Positions 15,745-23,358 of a stretch of 64,000 nt of DNA are shown here, piece by piece (position 1 is the first letter of the stretch; each line of letters begins with the position of its first letter). The stretch is taken from positions 1-64,000 of the IMG/VR virus record IMGVR_UViG_3300027708_000035, one strand, 5' to 3'. This DNA comes from a virus. The notes below the pieces were generated by a model. It saw nothing but the letters and a program-made list of their open reading frames with translations. It was not told the DNA's origin and searched no databases. Position numbers and translations under genes: made by a program.

Positions 15745-16185
15745 TTATGTATTTCGTCCATTATGGAAAATATCATGTTCGTTTAATATACGGAATTTGA
15801 TACCTTGATTCCTACACCATATACTAGCTGCTGCCCACTTGGCCTGATTCTTAACAAACTGTGCTTGATTATAAGGATTCTTGCCTACCTTTTCTAATAT
15901 CTGTTGATTGGCAGGTTTTACTTCCCATAACTCTGCATGTTTCCGTTGATTCCTATCAACAAATGTCACTAAGAAATCTGGAACATATACAGATTGTTTT
16001 CCTGTTAACGGATCTCGATATGGTATTTTTATTGGTTCGCTAGCCCATTGTTGGATTGACGGATTCTCATCGCACATACGCATGACTGCAACTTCCCAAC
16101 CACTTCGATAAATTGGAGCAGTTGATCCTACATATTTTTCGGGATACTTTAACTTATAAGCTCCCCTAGAAAACTTTAAGCTCAT
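15745..16185 (-). CDS. 4: Head completion protein (gp4-like, TnsA/PD-D/EXK nuclease fold)
   Basis: A 146-residue protein matching T4 gp4 (150 residues). Conserved blocks are the YRSGWEVAVMRMCDENP-type start, VYVPDFLVTF, ELWEVKP and KNQAKWAAASIWC. The E-x-W-E-V-K and PDF residues form a PD-(D/E)XK-like site as in TnsA N-terminal domains. gp4 acts with gp50 at head completion, possibly trimming DNA ends. The gene overlaps its upstream neighbour by ATGA and precedes gp16 in a head-assembly group. Confidence 0.9.
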   Translation of the reverse strand: MSLKFSRGAYKLKYPEKYVGSTAPIYRSGWEVAVMRMCDENPSIQQWASEPIKIPYRDPLTGKQSVYVPDFLVTFVDRNQRKHAELWEVKPANQQILEKVGKNPYNQAQFVKNQAKWAAASIWCRNQGIKFRILNEHDIFHNGRNT

Positions 16186-16553
16186 GCAAGTATGTTTCGT
16201 GCAATTTCAGGATTAGGGCGAAATGGTTGTGCGTACCCTAGGCTACTAGATTTAAATCTGTTGTAGTTTAAAATTTCAGAAACAATTGCAGATAACTGTA
16301 CTGTATCAACACCTTTTAGTGTATCTAAGATCTGCATGGGATTATATCCATCTTGCATCGCTTGTCTAATGATAGTAACTGCAATCGATTCAGCTGCTAC
16401 TTCTCCAAAGTCTCTACTTGTAAAGAATCCCTTCATAGCGGCCAGCACAGTTGCATTTATTTCAACTGGCTGTGTACCGTAAGCATCAAATGCTTGGACT
16501 GTTTGATTCTGACTAGAAGAATTAACGGGAATATTAGAATAATTTTGATTCAT
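16182..16553 (-). CDS. Conserved T4-like protein between the tube-like protein and gp4
   Basis: A 123-residue protein with a polar, Gln/Ser-rich N-terminus and a helical conserved core: MKGFFTSRDF, AAESIAVTIIRQA, YNPMQILDTLKG, VSEILNYNRFKSSSLGY. I recall the NYNR-KSSSLGY block from aquatic T4-like phages, where the gene is also next to baseplate/tail genes, but no function has been assigned that I know of. Its start lies directly after the upstream stop (positions 16551-16558), and its end overlaps gp4 by ATGA. Virion component or assembly factor is inferred from position. Confidence 0.65.
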   Translation of the reverse strand: MNQNYSNIPVNSSSQNQTVQAFDAYGTQPVEINATVLAAMKGFFTSRDFGEVAAESIAVTIIRQAMQDGYNPMQILDTLKGVDTVQLSAIVSEILNYNRFKSSSLGYAQPFRPNPEIARNILA

Positions 16554-16555
16554 GA

Positions 16556-17722
16556 TTAACCTCTTGGGGGAAATAATATTGCAGCAGGATTAGCTCTAAT
16601 TTTTCCATCAACACCAGTGTTAAATGCTTTAAAGATATTAATGCCTACACCACCTGGTAAATTAAAGACGCCTGTTGCAGTATCTGGACTCGGTGGATCT
16701 GCATATTTTCCCGGAGAACTTGCTGTTAACGCACCCAACGACCCGCTGGCAATATTATATGCGCCTGCCTTGGTGCGTACAATACCATTTGTATTAACAT
16801 AATTTTTAACAAGGGCTTTACCTATGTTAAACAATGGATTTTCAGAATTGTAACTACCACCTACCTTACCAAATACTTGTTGAGCCCCCGGTTTATCGAA
16901 TCCTGTTCCTTGTTTAATGTAAGTTGGATTGTTGATTGGATTGCCAGCAATAGACAACGGACTAGGCGTTTTGTCATAATACACTGATGTAAATCCAGGA
17001 GGATTTGTTTCAGGAACAATACTACCGTAGTCGTATAATACATTTTCAAATGATACTGACATTCTGTTTTGTAATGTTCTGTTGCCGTCAGCTTGATTTA
17101 ATGAGTCATGCGACCATTCTGTAATTTTAGGATTAACTAAAGTTATTTTTGTAAAATTTTGTTGATGCAAAGAGTATACATCTACTGATGTTATAAAAGA
17201 TTCTTTAATACCACTATCATAAACACCATATTGATAATCGGTGCTACCATACTTTGTATTCGAAAAAGATACAGGAAGGCCGTTTCTTGACTGGTTGCCC
17301 GCTGCCGGAGTACCGTAATTACTATCTGCAAAATAATGCTTATAGTAGTTAATCCATAGTTTATTAATAACATCTATGTTGTCATCATGGAATTCAACAC
17401 TAATTGGATTATAAGTTAATTTTGTTTGTACTACAGTTTTTCTATTGTATTGGTTTACAGTTTCTGTGGCAATGTTAAATTTAGGAAGATCAATTTTCTT
17501 TACTAAAAGACCTACATCGAGTGATCCAGTATTTTTCCATGTTTCGTCGAGGATTGCATCTTTGTTAAGATTGAAAACAACATAATAAAGAAACGCAACT
17601 TTTGGAGAGTACGCATACTTATTACTGTGATACAATCTATCAGCATGTTGATAATCTTTTAGATTAGGATATCCACTAAGGTACCCTGTTGAAGACAAGA
17701 AATTGTTAAATGCGTTGCTCAT
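16556..17722 (-). CDS. Tail-tube-like virion protein (baseplate/tube family)
   Basis: A 388-residue protein. Residues 40-210 (PKVAFLYYVVFNLN, LVKKIDLPKFNI, TVNQYNRKTVVQTKLTYNP, ISVEFHDDNIDVINKLW) have the pattern of the gp19/gp48/gp54 tube-fold family: an inner beta sheet plus a 'phase' loop ending in W-x-x-Y-Y. The C-terminal 170 residues are Gly/Pro/Ser-rich. It stands next to gp19 and gp18. A tube initiator or tail terminator role is possible; which one cannot be decided here. The ATG follows a CTAAATAT late element with a four-base gap and no Shine-Dalgarno. Confidence 0.65.
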   Translation of the reverse strand: MSNAFNNFLSSTGYLSGYPNLKDYQHADRLYHSNKYAYSPKVAFLYYVVFNLNKDAILDETWKNTGSLDVGLLVKKIDLPKFNIATETVNQYNRKTVVQTKLTYNPISVEFHDDNIDVINKLWINYYKHYFADSNYGTPAAGNQSRNGLPVSFSNTKYGSTDYQYGVYDSGIKESFITSVDVYSLHQQNFTKITLVNPKITEWSHDSLNQADGNRTLQNRMSVSFENVLYDYGSIVPETNPPGFTSVYYDKTPSPLSIAGNPINNPTYIKQGTGFDKPGAQQVFGKVGGSYNSENPLFNIGKALVKNYVNTNGIVRTKAGAYNIASGSLGALTASSPGKYADPPSPDTATGVFNLPGGVGINIFKAFNTGVDGKIRANPAAILFPPRG

Positions 17723-17726
17723 GCAA

Positions 17727-17734
17727 ATATTTAG
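17727..17734 (-). promoter_or_regulatory. Late promoter element CTAAATAT
   Basis: CTAAATAT on the minus strand lies four bases before the ATG at 17720-17722 and directly downstream of the terminator at 17741-17767. It is another terminator-promoter-start module with almost no leader. Confidence 0.6.
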
Positions 17735-17740
17735 TCAAAT

Positions 17741-17767
17741 AAAAAGCCCAGGTATTAAGCTGGGCTT
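17741..17767 (-). terminator. Intrinsic terminator after gp19
   Basis: An 8-bp stem (AAGCCCAG / CTGGGCTT, loop CTTAATAC) followed by TTTTT on the minus strand lies 21 bases past the tail tube stop. It ends the abundant sheath-tube transcript. Confidence 0.9.
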
Positions 17768-17787
17768 GTTTATTGTTAAATTTAATA

Positions 17788-18438
17788 TTAACCTGTACTT
17801 AGACCTTGTGCGCCTGCTGGACGTACAACACGACCAACATCTAGACCAATACCAGTAGCTGTTCCGCCAGGTGCATCTAGTTGGATTGCATTATCATAAG
17901 TGATAGTCAGTGCAATATCCATTGGGTTAGTTGCATCGCTATAGTCACCGCCTTGATAAGTGGCAGTTTTGATAAAGCAACCTAAGAATTCAAAACTTTC
18001 TAGTGTAACTGGTTCAAATGCACCGTTGCCACCGTCAAGAATTTCAACACGCATTCTGAACTTATAATCGATACCGCTAGCAGCACCGCTTTGTTCAAAG
18101 AAGTCGAATTGCTTCTGTAGTTGTTCACCAACCTTGCGGCTAACAATGCCGGATGCATCATCACGGACTGTTAACTTAGCATCGGTGAAACTGTGTTTGC
18201 CCAGTAGCTTTACTGTACTGTTATATACAGGTAATTTAATTTCGTCAAAAGTAACTTCGGGGCGGGTTACGTTCATAACTTGCTTGGTTAGTTCTGTAGA
18301 TTGTACGCCGCCTACACCAAAGCTGTCTAGTGTAACACGGAAGCGATATTTCAGCTTTGGCATCAACAGACCTTGAGAGGACGAGTCTTGGCGCCCACTC
18401 AACGGTACTGTAAATCTTGATAAACTTGCGATTGGCAT
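17788..18438 (-). CDS. 19: Tail tube protein (gp19-like)
   Basis: A 216-residue protein (T4 gp19 is 163) with the tube-family pattern: KYRFRVTLDSFG near 30, TRPEVTFDEIKLP near 75, a central helix QLQKQFDFFEQS and a C-terminal DIALTITYDNAIQLD. gp19 forms the inner tube that the sheath drives through the host envelope. It follows gp18 and has its own late promoter (GGTAAATAA) and strong Shine-Dalgarno (AAGGAG), as expected for a highly expressed structural protein. Confidence 0.9.
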   Translation of the reverse strand: MPIASLSRFTVPLSGRQDSSSQGLLMPKLKYRFRVTLDSFGVGGVQSTELTKQVMNVTRPEVTFDEIKLPVYNSTVKLLGKHSFTDAKLTVRDDASGIVSRKVGEQLQKQFDFFEQSGAASGIDYKFRMRVEILDGGNGAFEPVTLESFEFLGCFIKTATYQGGDYSDATNPMDIALTITYDNAIQLDAPGGTATGIGLDVGRVVRPAGAQGLSTG

Positions 18439-18460
18439 GTGTAATGCTCCTTATTCTTTG

Positions 18461-18469
18461 TTATTTACC
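18461..18469 (-). promoter_or_regulatory. Late promoter element GGTAAATAA for gp19
   Basis: GGTAAATAA on the minus strand, 22 bases before the gp19 ATG, lies just past the sheath stop. AAGGAGC at 18447-18453 supplies a ribosome-binding site, so this promoter gives a normal short leader. Confidence 0.7.
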
Positions 18470-18471
18470 TA

Positions 18472-21399
18472 TTATAGGCCCTTGGCAATATCACCAGTAT
18501 TCTTGATTCTCAATGGAATATAGATGTACTCGACTGCCTTGACTGGCTCGATAGCAATATCTAAATACAACTCGTTTCTATCAATTCTAGAAGGTGTGTT
18601 GTTTGTGGTATCGCAAACTACAGCGTAGTCGTATAGGGCACGTTGTCCTACTAATTCTAACAATAGGCTTTCAGCAGCCGCTTTAATTTCACGGCGTGTC
18701 TGTGCATCGTTAGGTTCAAACAAGAATGGTCTTGCAAGAATGTCTAACTGTCTACGCAAGTAAATTACTAAACGACTGACGTTAATTCTATCTAATGCAC
18801 TAGCGTTTTTAGCACGAGTGCGTTGACCATATGCAAGAACACCAACACCTGTTAGTGTAGCAATCGGGTTGATTGCAACTTTAGGATCTTGTAATACATC
18901 TCGCAGACCTTGGTGCAATGCAACTGTCTTAAATTCACCTTCCATAGTAATGTAACCAACACTAGAAGCATTGTCAACACCACCACGACGTGTACCAGCC
19001 GGAGCAAACCATGGGTAGCTCTTTGCATCGCTATTAATGATTGTGCGCAACATCATATGGCTTGGAGGAACAACAATGTTGTTGCCTGTTAGGTCATTTG
19101 TATAACCACTTGGGTAATACATGGCCATATACTCGTCATGACTTGTACCGCCGTCGTCACCATTGTCTGCTGCGCCAGCAGTGTTCATACCCCAAGCACT
19201 TAATGCAGTACCTGTTGGCTCTAAACGGAATGGTGTATCACCTAATACAAATGCTGTTAACCCACGATCTGTGTTTAATGCAATCATGTTCTGAATAGCT
19301 TCTGGATAACCAGGTGTTGCCATCAAATTAAATCCTAATGTATCACTGTCACGTACCGCTGCGTTGTTGTCGATTAAAGCCTTGAACGCTTGGACAACTT
19401 GTTGTCGTTGAGCCATTCTACCAAACAATGGACTACCATCTACCGCTGTAGGATGCTGTGAAACCCAACGATCAGCATTATAGCCGGCCATTGATGCATT
19501 GTTTTGACGTGGGTTTTTTGCATTTTTATTGATATATCCTGATACGTATTTCTTAACTGTAAATCCGCTACGACGAGTATTCCATAGACGTGTGCCTTTT
19601 GGATGTAGTGCTGGATCAGGTGCGTCTGGATCTAAATAGCTGCTATTTAATAATGCACTAATTATTGCAGGCTCAGTAGCTGCGCCACTTGTTCCCCAAC
19701 GTGCATCGGCAAATACCCAACCGTTTGGTGTAGATTGATCTGTTGGATCTTGTTTAATCCATCCGGCGGTAGTACTGTAAACATAAATGTTTTGACCATA
19801 CATGTCCATGTCGCTGGTATCAATCCAGATATCATTATCAACTAACGCACCTCCTTGACTATTGCCGGTTGCGGCAGCTGGTTCAGTTGCACTAATGATT
19901 GGGCCATTAAGGTCAGTGCTTCCAAATTGGGTACGGTAACCTACCCAGGTAGTTCCATTATGATAAAGAATATCTGCAAACAAATTGGTATCATACCATA
20001 ACTTACCATCTGCTGGAGTTGTATAAGGAGCAGCACTTCTTGCCTCATACACTAATGGCTTCCAAGTTGTAGCAATGTAATCAAATGAATCATATACTGG
20101 TGCAGCTGATAAGTTAGCAGTATTTGCTAGTGTGAATAAAGTAGCCAAAGGTGTGCCAGTGCCGTCTTTTAATTCAAATGCACCGCCAGCAGTATGAGTC
20201 ATTGTTAATATATTTGCATCATCGTCCCATGTCGCAGTAATATATGTTAATCCCTGAGACGATAAAGCAGCAGGAACTAGAGACCCTAATTCAATGCCCA
20301 CTGTTGGGGTAAACAATGTTACTGTTTTAGTTGCTCCCCATGTTCCTGCTAAGGTTGTTTCTCTAACAGTAAACGTAGCTGTAGTATTTACAGTCAACTG
20401 AATTGAGTTTGCACTACCAGTAATGCTGGTAGTGCCGCTGGCAGATTTTCTCCATACTTTAAAACTTGCTTCTGTAGAGTTGTTAAAATCAGATTCTACA
20501 AATAGTGTTCCAACTGCAATATTTTTACCGCCACCTGTTGCATCAAATGCAAAGTTTGCAGATGCAACACTGTCATAGATAGGTGCTGTTACAGTTGTCC
20601 AAGACTGGCTTGAACTGTTATACAATTTAATAGACCAGTTAGCACCGTTAGATGGTGTAGTAGTTGTAACCCAAACACTACCGGTTGCTGTACTACCGTT
20701 AAAATTAGGGTATGTATAGTGCGGACTGATCTGTAATGATTTTCCATTATCAAATGCGGTATATACAGGAGACCATGTGTTATCTGCTCTTTTGTAATAC
20801 AATTCATTAGCATTAGCGGTAGTAACTCGCATACAGTAGTCGCCGATATTTCCAACAACCGGTGTTGGTGTATATGCATAGAAATATAGTGCAGGAGAGT
20901 CATCGTTTAGTACTATAGGAGTCTTAGCAGTAAATGCTTGTGTGCTAGAATTCCATTCTTTTACACCAAACACGCTAGCTGCTGTATCAACCCAATATGT
21001 ACCTGCTACAGGGCTACCTACTGGAACTGTACTAGTAGGTGTAAGATCAGCTAGGTCTAAATCAGCACGAACAATATATGCACGAGAGCTTACACCTAAT
21101 GAGCTGTATGCTGCTTGCAATCCATATTCGTTTTGTTCGCTGCCGTGTTGTGGGTTGCCGCTAGCATCTGTAGGGAACAACGGAGTTCCAAATGTGTCTG
21201 TTAGATCACGTTGGCTAGTGATCAACCAAACTTTACCAGCATTAGCGGCTGTTGTTCCTAGTGCGGTTGTTCCGCTAGGATTCTTTTTATCTTGTTTAGA
21301 CGCTACAAATAATACAGGCACAGTGCCCGGTGCAGACGGAGTATAGAAACTCTCGTCGATTACATTTACTTGTACGCCTGGTGAATTCAATGTTGCCAT
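18472..21399 (-). CDS. 18: Tail sheath protein (gp18-like), enlarged
   Basis: A 975-residue sheath (T4 gp18 is 659). The N-terminus MATLNSPGVQVNVIDESFY and the C-terminal domain (VAINPIATLTGVGVLAYGQ, INVSRLVIYLRRQL, PFLFEPND, IEPVKAVEYIYIPLRIK) are typical. The C-terminal domain polymerises in the contractile sheath. Extra length comes from an internal region (about residues 130-580) with several repeats of a G-x-W-x-[DT]-T ... W module, such as GTYWVDTAASVFGVKEW and GKLWYDTNLFADILYHNG. These should decorate the outer surface. A late promoter and AAGGGGA Shine-Dalgarno precede it. Confidence 0.94.
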   Translation of the reverse strand: MATLNSPGVQVNVIDESFYTPSAPGTVPVLFVASKQDKKNPSGTTALGTTAANAGKVWLITSQRDLTDTFGTPLFPTDASGNPQHGSEQNEYGLQAAYSSLGVSSRAYIVRADLDLADLTPTSTVPVGSPVAGTYWVDTAASVFGVKEWNSSTQAFTAKTPIVLNDDSPALYFYAYTPTPVVGNIGDYCMRVTTANANELYYKRADNTWSPVYTAFDNGKSLQISPHYTYPNFNGSTATGSVWVTTTTPSNGANWSIKLYNSSSQSWTTVTAPIYDSVASANFAFDATGGGKNIAVGTLFVESDFNNSTEASFKVWRKSASGTTSITGSANSIQLTVNTTATFTVRETTLAGTWGATKTVTLFTPTVGIELGSLVPAALSSQGLTYITATWDDDANILTMTHTAGGAFELKDGTGTPLATLFTLANTANLSAAPVYDSFDYIATTWKPLVYEARSAAPYTTPADGKLWYDTNLFADILYHNGTTWVGYRTQFGSTDLNGPIISATEPAAATGNSQGGALVDNDIWIDTSDMDMYGQNIYVYSTTAGWIKQDPTDQSTPNGWVFADARWGTSGAATEPAIISALLNSSYLDPDAPDPALHPKGTRLWNTRRSGFTVKKYVSGYINKNAKNPRQNNASMAGYNADRWVSQHPTAVDGSPLFGRMAQRQQVVQAFKALIDNNAAVRDSDTLGFNLMATPGYPEAIQNMIALNTDRGLTAFVLGDTPFRLEPTGTALSAWGMNTAGAADNGDDGGTSHDEYMAMYYPSGYTNDLTGNNIVVPPSHMMLRTIINSDAKSYPWFAPAGTRRGGVDNASSVGYITMEGEFKTVALHQGLRDVLQDPKVAINPIATLTGVGVLAYGQRTRAKNASALDRINVSRLVIYLRRQLDILARPFLFEPNDAQTRREIKAAAESLLLELVGQRALYDYAVVCDTTNNTPSRIDRNELYLDIAIEPVKAVEYIYIPLRIKNTGDIAKGL

Positions 21400-21428
21400 T
21401 TTTTTGTCCCCTTAATGGATTACTTGAA

Positions 21429-21437
21429 TTATTTACC
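21429..21437 (-). promoter_or_regulatory. Late promoter element GGTAAATAA for gp18
   Basis: GGTAAATAA on the minus strand 29 bases before the gp18 ATG, followed by AAGGGGAC as ribosome-binding site. It is identical to the element before gp19. Confidence 0.7.
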
Positions 21438-21459
21438 ATAAAGTGAATAAAAACCCAGT

Positions 21460-21468
21460 GTTAAATAC
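21460..21468 (+). promoter_or_regulatory. Candidate late promoter GTTAAATAC for the HNH gene
   Basis: GTTAAATAC on the plus strand lies 29 bases before the HNH start and back-to-back with the gp18 promoter 22 bases away. The same GTTAAATA form precedes the plus-strand gene at 63512. Confidence 0.45.
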
Positions 21469-21497
21469 ACTTGAAAAGGGCACTAAAAGGGCGGGGT

Positions 21498-21833
21498 ATG
21501 AGAGATTTATGTAAAATTTGCGGAGCTAGGCCGGTAGCAATCAATTATTACAAGGAAGGTAAGCCATTCTATAGGTCTAAATGCGACCACTGTGCTAATC
21601 AACGTGAGGAAGGCAGACCACTATGGACCATTGCAGGCTATAAGAAAAAAGCCGCGTGTGATAAATGCGGCTTTGTTTCTAAATATCAAGAACAGTTTAA
21701 TGTATTCTACGTTGACGGTGATCCTACGAATTGTAGGTATACTAATTTAAAAACTGTCTGCGCCAACTGTCAGCGTATATTGCATAAACTTAAATTGCCC
21801 TGGCGCCAGGGAGATCTAAAACCTGATTTTTAA
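21498..21833 (+). CDS. Zinc-ribbon / HNH-like protein
   Basis: A 111-residue protein starting MRDLCKICG at ATG 21498; a TTG nine codons earlier is not needed. Four CxxC pairs (C5/C8, C29/C32, C54/C57, C88/C91) indicate two zinc sites. The end FNVFYVDGDPTNCRYTNLKT, followed by VCANCQRILH, has the shape of an HNH endonuclease, but residue 71 is Tyr where the catalytic His is usually found. It may be an inactive or DNA-binding relative of the HNH proteins encoded near structural genes in aquatic phages. It is the only plus-strand gene in this stretch and converges on gp1. Confidence 0.7.
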   Translation: MRDLCKICGARPVAINYYKEGKPFYRSKCDHCANQREEGRPLWTIAGYKKKAACDKCGFVSKYQEQFNVFYVDGDPTNCRYTNLKTVCANCQRILHKLKLPWRQGDLKPDF

Positions 21834-22507
21834 CCAAGCAAATCTAATACAATTTTTGTACTGAAGGGGAGGTCCTGGCTCGGCAACAAGTTTTCTATCT
21901 GCGAATATAAATCATCAATAGTGGTATCGTTGAGTACAATGTGATCAATATCACCACCTACCCATGCTGTTTCACTAGCGTGAATTCCTAATTGTTCTAT
22001 TCTAGTTTTAGAAATCATCCAGTTCATATTATGGTCGCCGTCGTTCATATTAACAGCATCCTGATACCATTCGGGATCATTACCTCGCTTGATACGTACT
22101 ACAATGCCGCCTGCATTATGAATAGATTGAATCTCATTAGGAAAACGTACATCACTGATAACAATATTATCGCCTGTTTTACGCATTTTGTTTTCTACAG
22201 ATGCAATCCAGATATCATCGTGGAAGCCTTTACGGCAAACTTCTGTACCCCAGTATTGTAAGACCCATCGTGGAGTTAATTTGGGCATGTTAAGACGTTC
22301 TGCCCACCATGCGTCAACTTCTTCCCTCCACGCACGGGCTTCTGCGGTGCGACCTTCTAGCAGGGTACGATCCCAACCAAATACGTTTGCGACAGCATCT
22401 TTCAGTGTATTAGCGAAACTGTCTCGCCTAAATCCATGAAAATTAACCAAATAGTCTGCGGCTGTGTCTTTTCCTGCCGATATGAATCCAACAAATCCTA
22501 CAATCAT
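21830..22507 (-). CDS. 1: Deoxynucleoside monophosphate kinase (gp1-like)
   Basis: A 225-residue P-loop kinase; the G-loop GFISAGKDTAADYL at 7-20 matches T4 gp1 and other phage dNMP kinases. Further conserved features are WVLQYWGTEVCRKGF and VISDVRFPNEI (Walker B-like). It phosphorylates dNMPs (in T4 dTMP, dGMP and hydroxymethyl-dCMP) to feed replication. A perfect host sigma-70 promoter precedes it, consistent with early expression inside an otherwise late region. It ends convergently with the HNH gene in a shared TTAA. Confidence 0.9.
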   Translation of the reverse strand: MIVGFVGFISAGKDTAADYLVNFHGFRRDSFANTLKDAVANVFGWDRTLLEGRTAEARAWREEVDAWWAERLNMPKLTPRWVLQYWGTEVCRKGFHDDIWIASVENKMRKTGDNIVISDVRFPNEIQSIHNAGGIVVRIKRGNDPEWYQDAVNMNDGDHNMNWMISKTRIEQLGIHASETAWVGGDIDHIVLNDTTIDDLYSQIENLLPSQDLPFSTKIVLDLLG

Positions 22508-22534
22508 AGCATCTCTCCAAGCGTGATGCTTATA

Positions 22535-22563
22535 ATTATATTACGTACAGATTACAGTGTCAA
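22535..22563 (-). promoter_or_regulatory. Consensus host sigma-70 promoter for gp1
   Basis: TTGACA (22558-22563), a 17-base spacer and TATAAT (22535-22540) on the minus strand, all consensus, lie 28 bases before the gp1 ATG. GGAGAG provides the ribosome-binding site. Confidence 0.85.
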
Positions 22564-22571
22564 TAACTGAA

Positions 22572-23330
22572 TTATCCAGTGACCCAGGTCAAGGGAGTCC
22601 CGCCCTCTTTGTAATTTACTAGATCTAACTCTAAAATATCCATTTCAGCTTTGCCTTCAGATTTCATAGCAGTACCGTTAAGAGTAGTGCCGCCTTGCGG
22701 GCTAGCAATTTGACTGAATTTTTCACGAGCTTCTCCCAGCATGATTTTGCATGTTGCCAGTGAGTAGTCTTTTAGCCATTGATTGGCCAAGGGGTCCTGC
22801 AGCAGATTGAAATCCGGTCTATAGTTGTATAACCATACAAGGACTTCTTCCTCACTTCTAGGTCTCTGCATCAGGGTCAACTTCTTGGTTGTTTTGTTAA
22901 ACGTGAAGTTGATGTCGGCTCCGAACATTTTGCCCACTTGTTTTTGGTAGCTTGCAAAGGCGTAGTAAGTGGCTAGGCCACCCATGTTCGTTGAAGTTAA
23001 TAAGTATGTATTTGAATAAGCAAGGTTGAACGGCTCGAACAATGTTCCGCCTTGCCCGCCACCTGACCTAGAACCAATGCTGCGTCTAAAAATCTGTCGA
23101 ACGGCCATAACTTCTGATGGTAAAACATAGTCGTTTTTGTCAACCTCTACCATTAAAAATCCAAAACTTTCTTCTACAGCATTGCTACTTCTTTGACGGA
23201 ACTTGTTTAGGGCTCTATCAATAGCAGTATTGTAATGTGCAGGATCTAATTCTATATCGATCATACCATCGCCCAGCATGAGCTTGCAGTAATCGATTAC
23301 TTTTTGGCGTTCGTTTTCGTTCTCGGTCAT
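22572..23330 (-). CDS. 13: Neck protein (gp13-like)
   Basis: A 252-residue protein starting MTENENERQKVIDYC at ATG 23328-23330 (T4 gp13 is 309). The block DIELDPAHYNTAIDRALNKF with RQRSSNAVEESFGFLMVEV, then YVLPSEVMAVRQIFRR and VWLYNYRPDF, is typical of gp13, the head-completion protein of the neck. A late element CTAAATATT sits three bases before the ATG and no Shine-Dalgarno is visible. Unlike T4, it is divergent from gp14. Confidence 0.85.
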   Translation of the reverse strand: MTENENERQKVIDYCKLMLGDGMIDIELDPAHYNTAIDRALNKFRQRSSNAVEESFGFLMVEVDKNDYVLPSEVMAVRQIFRRSIGSRSGGGQGGTLFEPFNLAYSNTYLLTSTNMGGLATYYAFASYQKQVGKMFGADINFTFNKTTKKLTLMQRPRSEEEVLVWLYNYRPDFNLLQDPLANQWLKDYSLATCKIMLGEAREKFSQIASPQGGTTLNGTAMKSEGKAEMDILELDLVNYKEGGTPLTWVTG

Positions 23331-23333
23331 ATC

Positions 23334-23342
23334 AATATTTAG
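23334..23342 (-). promoter_or_regulatory. Late promoter element CTAAATATT for gp13
   Basis: CTAAATATT on the minus strand ends three bases before the gp13 ATG. It abuts the opposing gp14 element with one base between, so the two form a back-to-back divergent pair. Confidence 0.6.
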
Positions 23343-23343
23343 C

Positions 23344-23352
23344 GATAAATAG
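23344..23352 (+). promoter_or_regulatory. Late promoter element GATAAATAG for gp14
   Basis: GATAAATAG on the plus strand ends six bases before the gp14 ATG at 23359. With a T4-like spacing, transcription would start at or within a few bases of the ATG, giving a leaderless message. Confidence 0.6.
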
Positions 23353-23358
23353 AATACT

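Noticed and set aside
21798-21811. 14-base palindrome CCCTGGCGCCAGGG as a terminator or operator
   Set aside because: It lies within the conserved C-terminal codons of the HNH gene (LPWRQGDL), has no loop or U-tract, and is explained by coding.
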